Source of the DNA: Hoplostethus atlanticus
Lineage: Eukaryota; Chordata; Actinopteri; Trachichthyiformes; Trachichthyidae
NCBI GenBank assembly: GCA_034670405.1
Contig: JAXDDX010000044.1
Coordinates: 3,064,001 to 3,128,000, forward strand
Direction: 5' to 3'
DNA length: 64,000 bases
Below are positions 1 to 14,085 of this stretch, piece by piece. A program made the translations under genes and the position numbers. How positions within the stretch are numbered: position 1 is the stretch's first letter; every line of letters begins with the position of its first letter. Below the pieces are notes generated by a model. It had not been told where the DNA came from and did not search any database. It worked only from the letters and a program-made list of their open reading frames with translations.

Positions 1-180
1 TGCTTGATGACAGAGTTCACAGAAGAGAACATGAGTTTGGTTTCTCTCTATAGCCAGTAGATATAACACAATAGTGAATTAACCTTTTCCTAGTCCATGA
101 AAGTTTTTACATTTGCTATTCTAAAAACCCGGCGTTGAATAAATAGCAGAACTGGGTAGTTAGCATGAGCGATGGCCACC

Positions 181-351
181 ATGGCTGAACAGACAAATGA
201 AAGAGCGGCACCTACAGAAACTCAAACTTCATCACCAGAAAATCCAAGAAAAAATACGTCACAGTACTGGACACACTGTCAACAAAATAACGTAAAAAAT
301 AGGAACTCGACGTTTACCACTTCAAATGCCACCATAGAAATGTACCTATAG
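181..351 (+). other. 56-residue ORF in a strong start context, unassigned
   Basis: An ATG preceded by gccacc and followed by G, matching the vertebrate translation-start consensus, opens a short frame ending in TAG. The product is Thr/Ser/Asn/Gln-rich with no domain I recognise. It has no visible splice signals or polyadenylation context. It could be the leading edge of a decayed transposase gene (some BED-finger hAT proteins begin with similar low-complexity residues), but nothing in the sequence proves that. A frame of this length is expected by chance. Confidence 0.15.
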
Positions 352-3122
352 TTTTAACATTTGGCATTGATATTTGAAGACACCATGATTTTGGAGTCAG
401 TTTCCTGTAGGTTTACAGTGAAATCCATGCATGGATACTTGAATTAATCCTCTAGCAAATATTATCACATAAATGTATTTCATATATCTTCATTCTACAT
501 GTACATCTACAATTCCATACAAATGAGAAGAGAAAAACACATGCCTCAACTATCATTAGAGCTGGGTATGCATGAAATAGTCATTCCTCACAGACTTGAC
601 ATATTTTACCATGCTCCATCTGATGTTATAATAGCAGTAATCCCATGTCGAATGCTGCACACATCACCCCCACTCAAGGGTCATCCTCATCTGCCACTGG
701 GTATGCCAGAGCATGTTAAAGAAATGACAGAGGACTCATTAAATGGGTTTTCATCTTAATCCATTTTCCTGTTTTACTCTATACAAATTAGATTGAGGCA
801 GCCAAAAGAAATAGCAGTTGAGCCGAGTGTGTCTTGGTTGCACAATCAAGCAGAGGTCACAAAAGGTCATACTAACACACACACAGACACACAGACACAC
901 ACCAACTCCTTCTCTTTCATTCATGAGAGTGAAAGTGCCGTTTATTTGTAAGTTGATTACATTGGCTATACTCATTTTGGGAATGGGAAAGCCATTCACC
1001 TCATAGATGATAGACAAAATTGGCTGCAGTCTGTATTGTCTGGAAAGGTCCCTGCCACTACAGTGATCTATAAGCACCTTGCTTCACTCCCAGCTGCTGT
1101 TCTGCGAGATTACATGGAGACTTGAGATTGATTGGGTGTCCTCTTACCTGATTCCATGTTACAACCCTTATTTCGAAAGGGCTCAAGTTGATGAAACGTG
1201 GGCTTCTCTGGTGATTTGATTCATCGATAACGGTATTGCTTTGCTAGTACACTTTCTGCTGGGTCAGACTCCTTTGGCTTTATCTGATTAAAAAACATAA
1301 CGTTTAGGTGTCCTCGTGTGTCTCATTCCTCATTCTGGGATTTTCTTGTATTAGGCATTGAGTCTTTTCCTCACTGCTGGCACCCTTTTATCAGTGGCTG
1401 TAACTGCTGTCTTTTTTCAGAGCTGCCTTTTCACTGCCTTTTTGTGCTCCATGCATTTCAACTTTCAACTACTTCAACTTTTCTGAAAAGCACTGCACTT
1501 TTCACATTCAAATGATAGTTGGGATGATGCCACAGAGACATAACTCGCCCATAGCGATTTTTTTTCCCCTCACCAAATTATGTGTTTCATCCCTACGCTT
1601 CCCCAGTCCTCCGCTGGAGCTTTTCTGGAAGAAAAAGAAGGCTACTGAACACAAGTGCTAAAGTGATAGTTAACCACTTCTTGGGCACTTTCAGACCAAG
1701 GCCTTTCATTCGGTGCTTACATGCCCTCTAGCACATCAGAGGGTTACTGTTGCTGTCAGGTGCACATGAGCCCCTGGGAGGGGGAAAATAAGGTAGACAT
1801 TTAACAGAAAGACTAGGAGAGGTTCAGAATGTGTTGAAAATGAATGATAAAAAAATAATGGAGGAGGGGAACATAGACTCAGTGGAAAGAGGAGAAAATA
1901 GATGGGATTTCTCTGACAGTGGAGAACAAAAAAACTGGTAGGCTATACATAGGTGAATGATAAGACTTTTGATTAAAGCATTGGTGTGCATGTGTGTGTA
2001 CGTGTGTGTCTAGTGAAGTGATGGACCCAGGACAGCTGTGTGCCTTTATAGTCCTCAGGTCCTCGGCTGCCCACATGCTTGTAAATACTTATCCTCTGAC
2101 CCTGGACAAAAATGTCTGGCATCTGCATACACTTTGGCAGCCCAGTGTGGGGTGGCAACACTTACACAGGCTGCACCTGCACTCGAGACTTTAAAAATCA
2201 GCCCAGTGCACTTTGTGTCGTACCGTCTTGACCATCTCAATTCTGCAGGTAGCTTTTGCTGTTTCCTTTGTGGCCCCTTCCTGCAGTCATGACAGAAATG
2301 CTGGTGTATTTTATACCTGACGCTGAAGAAAAGGAAGATTTACAGTTGAGTGTGAGTACAGGAAGGCTTTCCAGAGAATCCCACATTTAAAAAAAAAATA
2401 GTGACAGAATTTTATGGGTAGCACAAAAGATATTATGTTTTGTCAGCCCTCTGCGTTGTGCTATCTATCACCTCTAAATAGAATTTGTGAATGGAACTAT
2501 GAACATTCTGCCTACAGTGGTGTCAGTCAAAATGAGTTATGATTGCACCTTATAACTGCTGCAACTGGAGCTGCAGACCCATCCCTATTCCAGGCTCAGG
2601 CCTTTCTACTCCATCAAGCATTCTAGGATTGACACTGACCTTCTGAAATGAGTGATACACCTCTTAAAACAACTGACTGGGCTACTCCTGATGGTAAACT
2701 GCATTCACAATATCCTTCCCTGTCCTTGAATAGCCTAAGCCTCTCGGAGACCTTCTTGGCATCGGTACAGGAGCAAGACTCTACATTTAAGTCAGATCGT
2801 GTCAAAGTGGGTGCATTATTTATCATGAAAAAGGATTCCTATAAAACGGGCACCATCTACTGTAATGGCCTCCCCAAGGCTAGTGGGCTAAGACCCTGGC
2901 ACTGTCATCCCTCAGCAGACAATTCTTGGCTGCAGGAAGTCTGATCATGTATGGTATCTGTGACCGTGAAGACTGTAAATGAGGTTCTGGAACGAAGAGC
3001 TCCCAGTTTCCCTTTGCACTCTATTCTTTTCACTCACTGCTTTTGTCTGTTTCGTATCACTCTTTATCTGTTTTCCACCTGTCTATCTCTTTGTCTGTCT
3101 CAACGTTGGCATGGCTGCTTGT
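352..3122. other. Non-coding stretch without recognisable genes
   Basis: AT-rich sequence with short chance frames on both strands and stops throughout. The only structure I see is an imperfect CA-rich tract at 874-903. No transposase motif, tRNA-like box or terminal inverted repeat was recognised. Confidence 0.5.
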
Positions 3123-3172
3123 CTTCTCGCTCTCTCTCGCTCGCTCTCTCTCTCGCTCTCTCTCGCTCTCTC
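3123..3172. repeat. Imperfect CT/CGCT microsatellite
   Basis: About 50 bp of CT dinucleotides interrupted at near-regular spacing by TCGC units. The overlapping Leu/Ser/Arg frame is just the translated repeat. Confidence 0.9.
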
Positions 3173-4130
<958 letters not shown>

Positions 4131-4349
4131 TATCTCCCTGAGAGAGGTTTATCCAAAAGAAGGAAAAGGAAGGAATACAAATATAGCGCTGTCCTTGCTC
4201 TGTCACCTCAAGTCCACAAATAAAGGGATCAAATTGTCAATCAGAGGAAAACATCCAATATGTTGGTACTCGGCTTGAAGTGGAGACATTTAGTGGCATT
4301 TTATCAGGCTTTTAGACATCTTTTTGGGCTTAATGAGATTGTGTCTGTA

Positions 4350-4440
4350 TCTGTTAAATGATGCTTTTATCTAAAGCGCCTTACAGTCCCAAGAGTGAAA
4401 GCTTACAGTTACAGTTTAACCTAACCGTGGCAGTATTATT
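4350..4440. repeat. Teleost SINE/LINE-tail-like fragment
   Basis: The run gatgcttttatctaaagcg followed by ccttacag resembles the very common fish repeat ending that reads roughly cagacgcttttatccaaagcg then acttaca. The same type of sequence occurs in the split SINE at 45.74 kb and in weaker form near 53.55 kb. No tRNA-like head is visible here, so it is a fragment. Confidence 0.55.
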
Positions 4441-4478
4441 GGTCTTGAGTAAAAGCATAGATGAATGCTCCAGAAATA

Positions 4479-5269
4479 TACTCAATATCCACTTTATTAG
4501 GTACATAGTTAGTATTGTGCAGGACCTCCTTTTTCGCTCCAGAAGGTTCCACAGGGATCTCGACCCATGCTGACTCGATAGCATCATGTACTTCCTGCAG
4601 ATTTTCCAGCAGCATATTCATGCTGACAACATCCTGCCCATTGAGTTCTGGGGACTCAACTAAAGCCACTGTCATGCTGCTGGAGCCTTGAACCTAGAGT
4701 CGATGGCATATTTATTCTGCTTATGTATCTATCTGAAAAAGGTTGGACTGTGGCCATGAAGGGATGCACCTGGTCAGCAACAATGTTTAGGTACGTTGTG
4801 GCATTCAAACGACAATTGGTTGGTTGTAAGCTACCTCATATGTGCCAAGAAAACATTCCCCACACTATTGCACCACCAACACCAGCCCGTAACACTGACA
4901 CCAGACAGGGTGGATCCATGGATTAATGCTGTTAACCCTGCCATCAGCATGTTGCAACAGATACTGGGATTCATCAGACCAAGCAACAGTCATCACATCA
5001 GTTTGAACAAGTAAAGTAAACTGATACTGTATCGCCAAAATCCCAGCAGGGCGGCTGATTCTGAGATGCTGGAAACCGACGAGACTAGCAACAAAAACAT
5101 ACCACGTTCAAAGTCACTTACATCTTGCCCACATTTAGTTAAACAGTAACTGAACCTCTCAACCCCGTCTGCATGCTTCACATTTATACTTAATTTATAT
5201 GTGAGCCACTGTCTGGAGGAGCTGTTTGTGTAAATGGGGAGGTGTGTTTAATAAAGTGGATACTGAGTG
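4479..5269 (-). mobile_element. Internally deleted Tc1/mariner-type DNA transposon
   Basis: The ends form a terminal inverted repeat: starting at 4479 (tactcaatatccactttat) and, reverse-complemented, ending at 5269 (cactcagtatccactttat), 17 of 19 matching. TA dinucleotides flank it at 4477-4478 and 5270-5271, as expected for Tc1/mariner target duplication. The transposase reads on the minus strand. A helix-turn-helix block lies around 5040-5125, with recognisable DFERG, SISESA and LLGF motifs, and further decayed transposase coding runs toward 4500. The full-length element of this teleost family is about 1.2 kb, so this 791-bp copy has lost internal sequence. Stops and frameshifts make it inactive. 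Confidence 0.85.
5050..5125 (-). pseudogene. Tc1-type transposase N-terminal HTH remnant
   Basis: Read on the minus strand, a 62-codon frame contains DFERG followed about 15 residues later by SISESA and LLGF. In Tc1-type transposases this is the paired-like helix-turn-helix that binds the terminal repeat. The catalytic DDE core is not continuous: downstream minus-strand sequence to 4490 matches the family only in scattered blocks broken by stops. It lies inside the 4479-5269 element and has no independent start or promoter. Confidence 0.75.
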
Positions 5270-5271
5270 TA

Positions 5272-7987
5272 CTGTATATTATCTTTGCTCTTTGTTCCAG
5301 TACAACATCAACCTCACCAAGGTTGGAACACAAACAGCATTTTTAAAATAATGGTGATTGGAAATCCATGCCTACTGCTCATAGTTTGGCTCAAGGTCTA
5401 TAACTTGGCATATAAGCAATATCTTTCACTTCTTTTGAAACAATGAAAAAAACTTCAGCTCTGCTCTACTTTAAGTAGTTGAGCAAAAGTAAAGTTTTTA
5501 TCCTGGTGGAGGTGAGTGCACTACTGTGTAGTCCGGAACAGTGGGAGGCAATGATAATGAACCCCATGGTGCCTATGTAGGGAAAACAAGATTAAGGGGA
5601 ACTCAGCAGCTTTGGAGCCCAGGGCAGGGAGCTCCAGAAGGGGCAGGAAAGCTCAGGGTCTGCCCGTGCGCATTGCAGCTCTTTGTGCAATAAATGGGGC
5701 CGTGGAAGGTGAGGAAGGCAGCGGCGGTGACAGGGGAGAAACACACAAAATCTCACTCATAATTTAATACCTGAACTAGAACACACTCATTCACACACAC
5801 ATATGGTCTCTCTCTCCGTCTCACTCTCTCTCTCTCACACATACACACATACACTCAGGTGTTTTAGACATTAAGGGGCTCAATGGCAGGCAATAAAAGG
5901 CAACAATGATAAACATATTGGTTAATTGTTGATTTGGTGTAGGAAGGCCATTGCTGCAATTAATATACCAAATACAAATAGGAGGCTTTCCAGTGACAAA
6001 TGATGGTTAGTGACTCTTTCTCACATACAGACAGACACACATTTAGTCTGTTCTGAAGTCAGGCTATCATTAGTCCATTCTTAAAACAAGTGAAAAAAAA
6101 TCTGTCAATGTGGTGACATATTTTCACTTGTGTCTAATGCAAATCAACTTGTTTCAAGAATTTTCAAAAGAGTCAGTGGTCAAGATATCAACACCAGTTT
6201 CTAGTAAAATGTCTTTGTAAACAACTAGACTTATCTCAACCCAATGGCAGAATTTTCACCTGGTTTAAGAAATACAAATGAAGAGTAAACCTGTTGTTAC
6301 TTGTTGTTTCCTGACATGTTTTCTCCCAGTGATAATCACTCTAAGGACATCTTACTCAAAATAGACCTCCCTAGTGGAAATAAGGCAATCCCAATTTCTG
6401 AGAATGTGACCTCAATTTACTTACAAATGACCCATGTAGGCAGTCGCAAACCAAACAATATCATTCCCAGCAGTCTCCATAACCAACATGCAAGTTTTCC
6501 TAAGAAAATAAGAAGAATATAATTGGTGAGAAGGCCCATGTGGAGTTGACTGTCATTTTGATTTCAGGTACAACCAAGCTGCTTCCTTCCTTACGCATTT
6601 ATGGACTAGAAAGCAGCTGTGGCCTACTGATTTACCAAGTCAGAAACTGCAATTAGTTTTAACCTTGAGTGTGTAGTTTGTGCATTGTTTTTACCCTTTA
6701 ACAGCTAATTCAAGTTATTTTGCTAGTTTTTGCCATCATGCTGTAGAGCTCTACATGCCTTGCAGGGAGTGCTGCTGTCCAATACAATCCAACAGTCAAA
6801 CCCAAAAAGCGATTAAAACATGCTTTTCTTTCGCAACATTTAACTTATAATACTCCATTTGATACTTTTTGCCATTGCTCAAACGTGCTTGTTTACTCTG
6901 TTGGCTGCTGGTGTTTATGTGTGCATAAGGGAACATTTTGGGTTTGACTTTTTGAGTTTCCGTAGGCCCCGTTGGATTGTAAAGCAAGAACTGGAAAGCA
7001 TCGCTCCCTGCAAACTGAGGGGCACCTGGAGTGCTACAGTGACGTAACTGACAGAATTGTGATCAAAATTGATCAGCATGCTGTGAAAAACTAGTGAAAT
7101 AAGGCCCAGGTTAAAAAAAACTGGAATTAAGTCTTTATTTTGTTCAGAAAGTTATGGGAGTGACTAAGTTCTAAGCAGCATACTTAATTGTTGTCTTATC
7201 CTTTCCTTTGCCTCGCAGAGTTATGCAATGTAGTAGATAGCCACAGGTTATTCTGTGGATCTCAGACTTGTGTACTGCTCTACCACTGCACCACTGGGGT
7301 TTTCCATTTAGTAACGGTTAGAGTGGTTTATTACAAGTTATAGGATGTTGGTGAATTCAGTGACTCCACTAAATTCTCCTAATTTGTCCTTGAACTGTAA
7401 AGAGTGTGTCATTTGGTCCAAACCAAGCAGATGTGTTTGCACTTCTGACCCAGATGATATCTCTGCTCCGGTCTTGTTTCAGCAAACCTGCCCTTCTTTT
7501 CAGCGGCAGTTTATTTCTCTTCTTGTAACTTATTTATCTGGGGTCGCCTCATTGAGATAAATATCTCCTTTTCAAGTGAACCACAGCCAACAGCAAAATT
7601 TACAACATAGACTTAAAAAAAAATGAGCCAATAAAAATACTTTGAAATACAGAAATGCGTATAAGGGAGCCAGAACTTTGTAGGTCATACCTCTGCAGTC
7701 AGAGATTTAAACTAGTCAAATGTGAGATTGAAAAATTTCAAGTCCTTTTAAAAAAATATATATATTATTTATGTTCCGGGATTTCTGCTTTATTAGATAG
7801 TATACAGCGAAAGTGACAGGAATTATGGGAGCAAGGATGACATTCAACACAGAGCCAGATTTGAAAGGACATGACATGGTGTGCAATTTAGCCTGCTGAG
7901 CCAGCAGCACCCTTCAAAGTCCTTCAGAGATTAAAAGTCCTTATGGAGCCTCATTACAACTCTCTGGCATTGTATATCACTGAATCT
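5272..7987. other. Non-coding stretch
   Basis: No gene recognised. It contains a CT/CA-rich patch at 5804-5855. The segment at 7095-7130 (caggtt, a run of A, then ctggaatta) has a near match at 59.09-59.13 kb (caggtttaaaaataccggaatta), suggesting a shared dispersed repeat end. Chance frames of 60-75 codons carry no motif. Confidence 0.5.
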
Positions 7988-8047
7988 CACACACTCACAC
8001 TCACACACACACACACACACACTCCCAAACACACAAACACACACCCA
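7988..8047. repeat. Imperfect (CA)n microsatellite
   Basis: CA dinucleotides with scattered CT and AAA interruptions over about 60 bp. Confidence 0.9.
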
Positions 8048-11000
8048 TACAGACACATGTGTATGTGCATCTGTATACTCTGGTGACACACAGCATGTAA
8101 CATCTCATAAACATCCTGCCAGTCTTCATCCCACCCAGATAAATTGATTACCCTCTGGAATTAGGTGGTGAATAACAGCAATTAGACATGATGCGCCCAT
8201 ATGTGAGTAGTGGTCTGAGCCTAGTGGAAGACAAGTACACAGCATGAGAAAGAGAGACAGAGAGGTGGCGGAGGAAAGCTTGGGAGAGAGGCTGATGGTA
8301 GACAGATGTACAGTTTATTAGTCATATCTCAGGTGGACAGCAGAATTTGCTTAACAGCATCTTTTCCTGACTCCCTGTCGAGACACCTTTACCACAGAGC
8401 CAAAATTCAAAAGTCAATTGCATTCACACACACACGACATATGGCTGTTAGATGCTCGTACACATGCATGCACACACACATTTTTTAGCATTAAAATTAT
8501 CAGCACTTTGTTCAGAAACTTCAATCCGCACTGCACTTCTAGAGATCACAGGTGGAATAATTGCAGCTCTACCCATCATGTTCTTGACATAGTTTTGCTC
8601 AAAGACTGCCGAGACACCAAACAGCCACAGAAACAGCCATTTTCTTGATATAGTGGACAGACCTGCCTTTTTTCAAGATATTGACATTTGTTTCTCCGCA
8701 ATCCCCGAATCAATTGAAACTGCATTAGAAACAAATGGAATTATCTCACCTTATTGGCAAAATTTGTTGTTTAATTTTAATTGTTTAAAGAAAAATACAA
8801 TTTTTAAAATTTTAAATATAAGGAAGATGGCAGGAACACCCAAATCGCCATAATTGTGACAATACTTTTACAATTTTTGTAAGACATGGGAGTTTTATGG
8901 TCCTATTATTCCACGAAGCCTGTGTCATTGTGCAAGTGCGAACAATCATCTCTATAGAAATGTGTTTGTTGAATGAACAGTAAGTCAAGGGTATACACTC
9001 TGTGTTACAGTAAGGTTCAGAAGCAATCTATTCACATTATTCATGCAAAGTTCATCTGCAATACCTTTGTATTGATCTGCCTAGCATACTGAAGCTGCTA
9101 GCTGTCAGGATGACTTATTTTTTTGCCACTTGTCCTACACTGCGTCAGACTGCGGTGGATTTTCAAAAGCCCCAGGCATGTTCATGGTTTGCAAGATTAC
9201 ATCTCAGTCTCTCTCAGGCATACAGCAATTCTTCATTTGCAAATTCAACCACGTCAAAGATACTGACTTCAATGACAGCATGTTTAACATTTTATTATCT
9301 AGAATTGATAATGATATATGAGGCCCCCAGGAGTCTAAAAAAAATGACTTGAAGTGGTCGTCAATTGTTGACTTTCGACGGTGGTCTAATTAAGCAATAA
9401 TCCACAGCAGACCGTGGTATATGGAATTTATATCACAGTTAAAGTGTGTTATCTGCCAGACGTTCAGCAAAGCGTTTAGAAAACAGTAACATTATTTCCA
9501 TATGTTTTCATCATATAATATCTTATACAAATTTCCTTAATAAATTACAAAAATGCTATTTTGTGACAAAGTAGTCTGAAGCTACGCCCAAAGTTAATCT
9601 CCGACCTGCATAGAATGTAGCCAGGGTTTTTTTTTCCGTTAGGCCGATATTTACAGCGGATTAACATGGAACACTTAGTAAGGGTGGTATATCGGATATA
9701 TACTACAGCTATTGACCAATCAGAGGGCTGGATTCAACTGACCCACTTTATAAAATGTGATTGCACACTGCACAAAAGAGCTTTCCAGCATCCCCATGGA
9801 GATATTTCTAAGACTGGGCTCTTTGGGCAGCAGAGGTATTTCCAACCTTTGACTTGGAGTGCGGAACTAATTGCTCATAGGGACGCAATATATGGCTGCA
9901 GACTAGAGGTAATTAGCCCCCTGCTGACATCTAGTGGTGGTAACATGCAATTGCAGGTAATTATGGGCTATTTTCTATATGATTGTGTTTTTTCTATTTT
10001 TCCGCAGTCCATCCACTTTTCTGCGCTGCATCCAGTTTTCGTGAAAAATTCTGCAATTGCAAATATATGCCTGATATATGACTACTCTCTCATCCCAAGC
10101 AAATATGGCACAGATGGATTTGACTGTGACATTGTAAGTCTTCAGTCAAGAGCTACAGCAAAAGCACAGGCCACTTTGATCTGTCAAACTCACTCATAAA
10201 TGAGTGAAGAGAGGAAGGAAGGTAGGGAGGAATGTTTTATCCTACTTTATGTGGAATAGCAACGCAAGCTATCTTAACAATTTTTTAAACAACTATTCAT
10301 CTCAGTACAGAGTCCCTTTAATGTATGATAATGTGCATATTTCTTCCATTGTTCGGAAGCATCCTCTGTGTAATGACTGCCTTCCTTGATAAGCTGGAAA
10401 GTTTTTGGCGAGCAGCATCAAAAGCAACTGGAATGGTATCAGCGAGCTGCTTATTACAGCGTGCCATTTCAGACCAGAGCAAGGTCATCAGTAGGACCTT
10501 AATTGGGAATACACCTCCACACAAACACACGCACACACACACACACTTACAAACACACCAGTACATGTACGCACTACACACATGCAGATACAAAAACACA
10601 ATTAATTGGAAGTGTGGAAAATGTCAGGTGGAAAATGTCAGTAATTCATATGCAAGTACCATGCAGTGTTAACATACATTCTGTTTCACAAATCTACCAG
10701 ATACCTTTAAAATGTCATTTGTATAGTGAAGAATGGTTGATATAATTGTATATAGTATAACTGTATAATTGTCAGGACTTTTTTTTTTTGGAAATAATCT
10801 TGGAGCCATTTCCATAATCATCTTAGGCGCATTGCATTAGGCGCAAGGAACACTACTAAGGAGATAAATGGTCGAGCAAAAGTTGTTAAAAAATATCCTT
10901 TCATCAGTCCATTTTTTGGTACCAAGAGTGTGACAGTAACATTAACTGTTTTCAACCCAAAACAATCTAAATTGAGTCAGAAAGCAGGATGCCAAAAGAG

Positions 11001-11579
11001 GTGTATCCAAGGTAAATATAGCTTGGGGGCTGTGGTCAGAAGTGCCTTAGTCATATCATTACATAAAAATGACAAGCGGAGGCAATTAGTTGTGAGGCTT
11101 TACAGCTACAGATGTACATGTAATTGATCACAGGCTTTGTTGTTAAATTAGAGCGGTGGGATTTGTAGGACAACCATTGTGACTAGCGGGAGAATGGGTT
11201 TGGGATGATGGTGAAGCTGGACTCTTATGTCTTATGTGCAGAATTACATCCCTAACATGAAAATGTAGTGGCTGCTTGAGGGGAAAGTTCTTGCACGTCT
11301 CAGCACAAAAAAAATTAATAAATAAATCAAGCTCAGATTCACTTCCTTGGCTAAGCATGTGATACCAGTCGGCTTTCCTGTCAAGTGACAAAATGGAATA
11401 CGAAGCAATATCTAAACTTCAGCCCTTCTAAACTTCTTTCTAAACAGTTACAACTAAAAAAACAAGGTTGTAGGGGGGAAAAACAGTAGGCAGATCATTA
11501 GCCCAATGTCAATTATGTTTAACTTTTAAAAGTTTTTTTAATTAATCTTACTTTTTAATTAGGTAAAGCCACAGAATAA
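8048..11579. other. Non-coding stretch including a chance 177-codon frame
   Basis: Another imperfect CA tract lies at about 10518-10560. The frame at 9666-10199 is the longest in this stretch. It has no recognisable domain, signal peptide or splice context, and its composition matches the flanks, so I do not call it a gene. A 9-A/T homopolymer at about 10778-10787 is unremarkable. Confidence 0.5.
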
Positions 11580-12010
11580 TGATGATAATAATAATAATAA
11601 TAATAATAATAACATCATTTAAGAGCGCCTTTCATGGTACCCAAGGCACTTAACAATGGAATAGAGAGGAAGTAGATAAGGTGAGAAAATACCAACTAGG
11701 CTAAAAGGTAGGAAGATAATAAAAGAAACAAAGGGCAAAGGACAAAAAGGCAAAAACAGAGTAACAGATAAATAACTCAGCTGACAAAGGAGAGAAAGAG
11801 AGAGCAGCAAATAGTAACAAAAAACCAAGACACAAAGACAAACCTTTCCTAAAAGGTAAATTAGTTGTTCCTTGTCCTCTGTGAGGGTCCAAGGATGTCG
11901 TGTACTAACCATTTATTGTTTTCACACTTTGGGCACTGTGAAGCCCTTTGAGACTGTAACGGTGATTAAGGGCAGTACAAATAAAATATGATTTGATAAA
12001 TAACAAATTA
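11580..12010 (-). repeat. LINE-type 3' tail repeats with (TAA)n
   Basis: A (TAA)n run at 11580-11612 is followed by sequence (gcgcctttcatggtacccaa then ggcac) that recurs in reverse complement at 42.90-42.95 kb. At 11940-12000 a second signature, cctttgagactgtaacggtg then attaagggc, AAATAAAAT and TGATTTGATAA, is typical of fish CR1/L2-like LINE 3' ends. No reverse transcriptase coding remains. The family assignment is from motif memory. Confidence 0.5.
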
Positions 12011-13954
12011 ATAACAAATAAATAAACTGATACAGAAATACTTCAGAACATAAATAACTAAAAGTATCCTAAAGTATAAAATTACATGCAATATTTTAAA
12101 ATCATAAAAAGCATCTGACCATATCTGTATTATTTTCATCAACAGTCAAAATGGGAAGAAAAATAAAAACAATTTGGAGTAAAGCTTTTAAAAGTATAGC
12201 GTGTTGGACATCTGGAGTACTGCTGAGCCGGCAGTTTTGTACCATTAGAATATGTCTGTTCTCATGACATCAACACTTCTCACACAGAAACAAAAAGCGA
12301 TGAAAGCCTATTGCTGTGCATGATGAAAGGAATAAACTTTCAACTTTGCCCTTGGAAATCAAAGCCATGTAATGTAAGCAGAGGCACTTCATTCAAACAG
12401 AATGTCATATCTGAGTAGACAACACCCTTTAAAGCATTTCAAGGATGGTTCTTCAAGGACTGTTCTCTAATTGATCATATCTCAAAATGCATTACAGTAC
12501 AATGGCAATCAAAATGAATAGCTAGTAACAACAGAAGTGAGTCAAATGAAAGTAATTAAATGAAAGAAAGGAATGCAACTAATCCCCCAGGCTGTCCCCA
12601 TAAATAAGAGTGTATTCATTATTGTTGCATAATATAGGCTAAAAAGTCAACATGAAAGTTTAGCAAATTTAGCAGTAGTATCATCAATCGCCAGTGAGGG
12701 AACAAACACAAACACATACCCCCTATTGCTTTGTGTTTATCTCCTGTATCCAGCCCTTCTATTAGTCTTTTCTCTTAAGAAATTGGGAAGATCTCAATTT
12801 TGGATCATTTTGAGATCACCTCCACCTGAAATGTTTCTCAGGAGCAAGGACGAGATGAGAGAGTATCAATTCTTGAGACTTTATGAGATATATTTGAAGA
12901 TGCTGACATGTGACATATATAATGGTAATAAGCTCCTACTATATGGCTTAACAAGAAAATGCATCAGCAATATGTAAAAACTTTGCATGTTTGAGAAGGA
13001 GCATCCAAATTATTTTGATCAGAGTGAGGTAAACATGAGCTTACATGTGGTTGTTTCTCTTGAGTCGGATTTGAGAACTAGGAGAAAATGTGTTTAGTCT
13101 CATCTTAGTGTTAAAAAGAGCTAATTAGTGTCTAGGAGAAATAAAAGGTAAAAATGGATTTTACTTTCCTGTGGGAAATAGCCTCAGAACAAACTGCAAG
13201 TTGCCAGAAAATGGAAAATTGTCATTCACAAGTCAGCGTGCAGTATTGGAGAACTGGCTTGTAAGCAGAGAACCACCATTTATGTCAGTTGGTAATGTTC
13301 GATGGGCTCACTGTGATACTTTCATTGAGTCTGCTCATTTGTCTTACCTAATCACATGGATGTTTGACGAAAATTAGGCATCTGTCATCCTGAAATAAAA
13401 CCAGGGTGTCTGTCATGCTGTACTTGCAAGTCTTGTCTCGCCTTATTTGCTTTTGGTCAAGTGAAATGTGAAACGTGGATATAAAGATATCCATGCTATA
13501 TTCTTCCACCTTGACATGGATAGCCAAGGAGAAAGCACAAACAAACACACACACATACAGTACACACACACTGAAAAGAGAGTGTGAGAGAGAACCAAAA
13601 CAGGACTAATAAAACTGTCCCCTGATCTAACCAAATCAGAAAGGGGAAGAACAGTCATTAAACAGGTGTGGACAAAAAGAGAGAAGAAGAATAGTTAATT
13701 GAGGAAGAGATGAGAGAAATAAAATGAGTTTTATAGAAAAAAAACCAAGGAGAAACTGGTCTCTGATGAATTCCAAACCACTTGTGTGGTTACTGGCTAC
13801 TGAGCTTTGATTAAGTTTGGCTAGATTGGTTTGGTCTTTGGTGGTATATGAAGCATATGTGTTTCTCAAAATGAAGACACATTTCCCATAAACCACGTTG
13901 CTTCCTTTTGCAAAGAGGATATTGCTATTGCGGCGCAGTGTTGGCGTGTGTTCA
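12011..13954. other. Non-coding stretch
   Basis: AT-rich, with a CA-rich patch at about 13543-13572. Frames of 60-85 codons on both strands carry no motif I recognise. Confidence 0.5.
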
Positions 13955-14085
13955 AACTGTGCTGTGTCTGCTTGGTTAACTAAGCTGGCCTACCGCACAG
14001 ATATTATTGCAGCGCTAAACAGGTTGAATAGCAGAATTGGAGGTGTGTATGAAAAAAATAAAAAGGTGGACAGATTATTTGTGTT
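13955..14085 (+). pseudogene. hAT transposase fragment (ZBED5/SCAND3-like)
   Basis: Within a 76-codon plus frame, about 30 residues beginning SAWL and including KLAY, DII, LNRLN and then a glycine match a conserved block of the hAT lineage that gave rise to vertebrate ZBED5, SCAND3 and FAM200-type proteins (family pattern roughly W-L-x-K-L-A-Y-L-x-D-I-F-x2-L-N-x-L-N). Only this block is preserved: neither the catalytic residues nor the C-terminal dimerisation region can be followed on either side. No terminal repeats were found nearby. The call rests on one motif block. Confidence 0.5.

Noticed and set aside
2648..2944. 98-codon plus frame
   Set aside because: No motif, no splice-site support and an overlapping minus frame of similar quality.
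9666..10199. 177-codon plus frame
   Set aside because: Longest simple frame in the first third, but no domain, no low-complexity explanation, no splice or promoter context and composition like the flanks; treated as chance.
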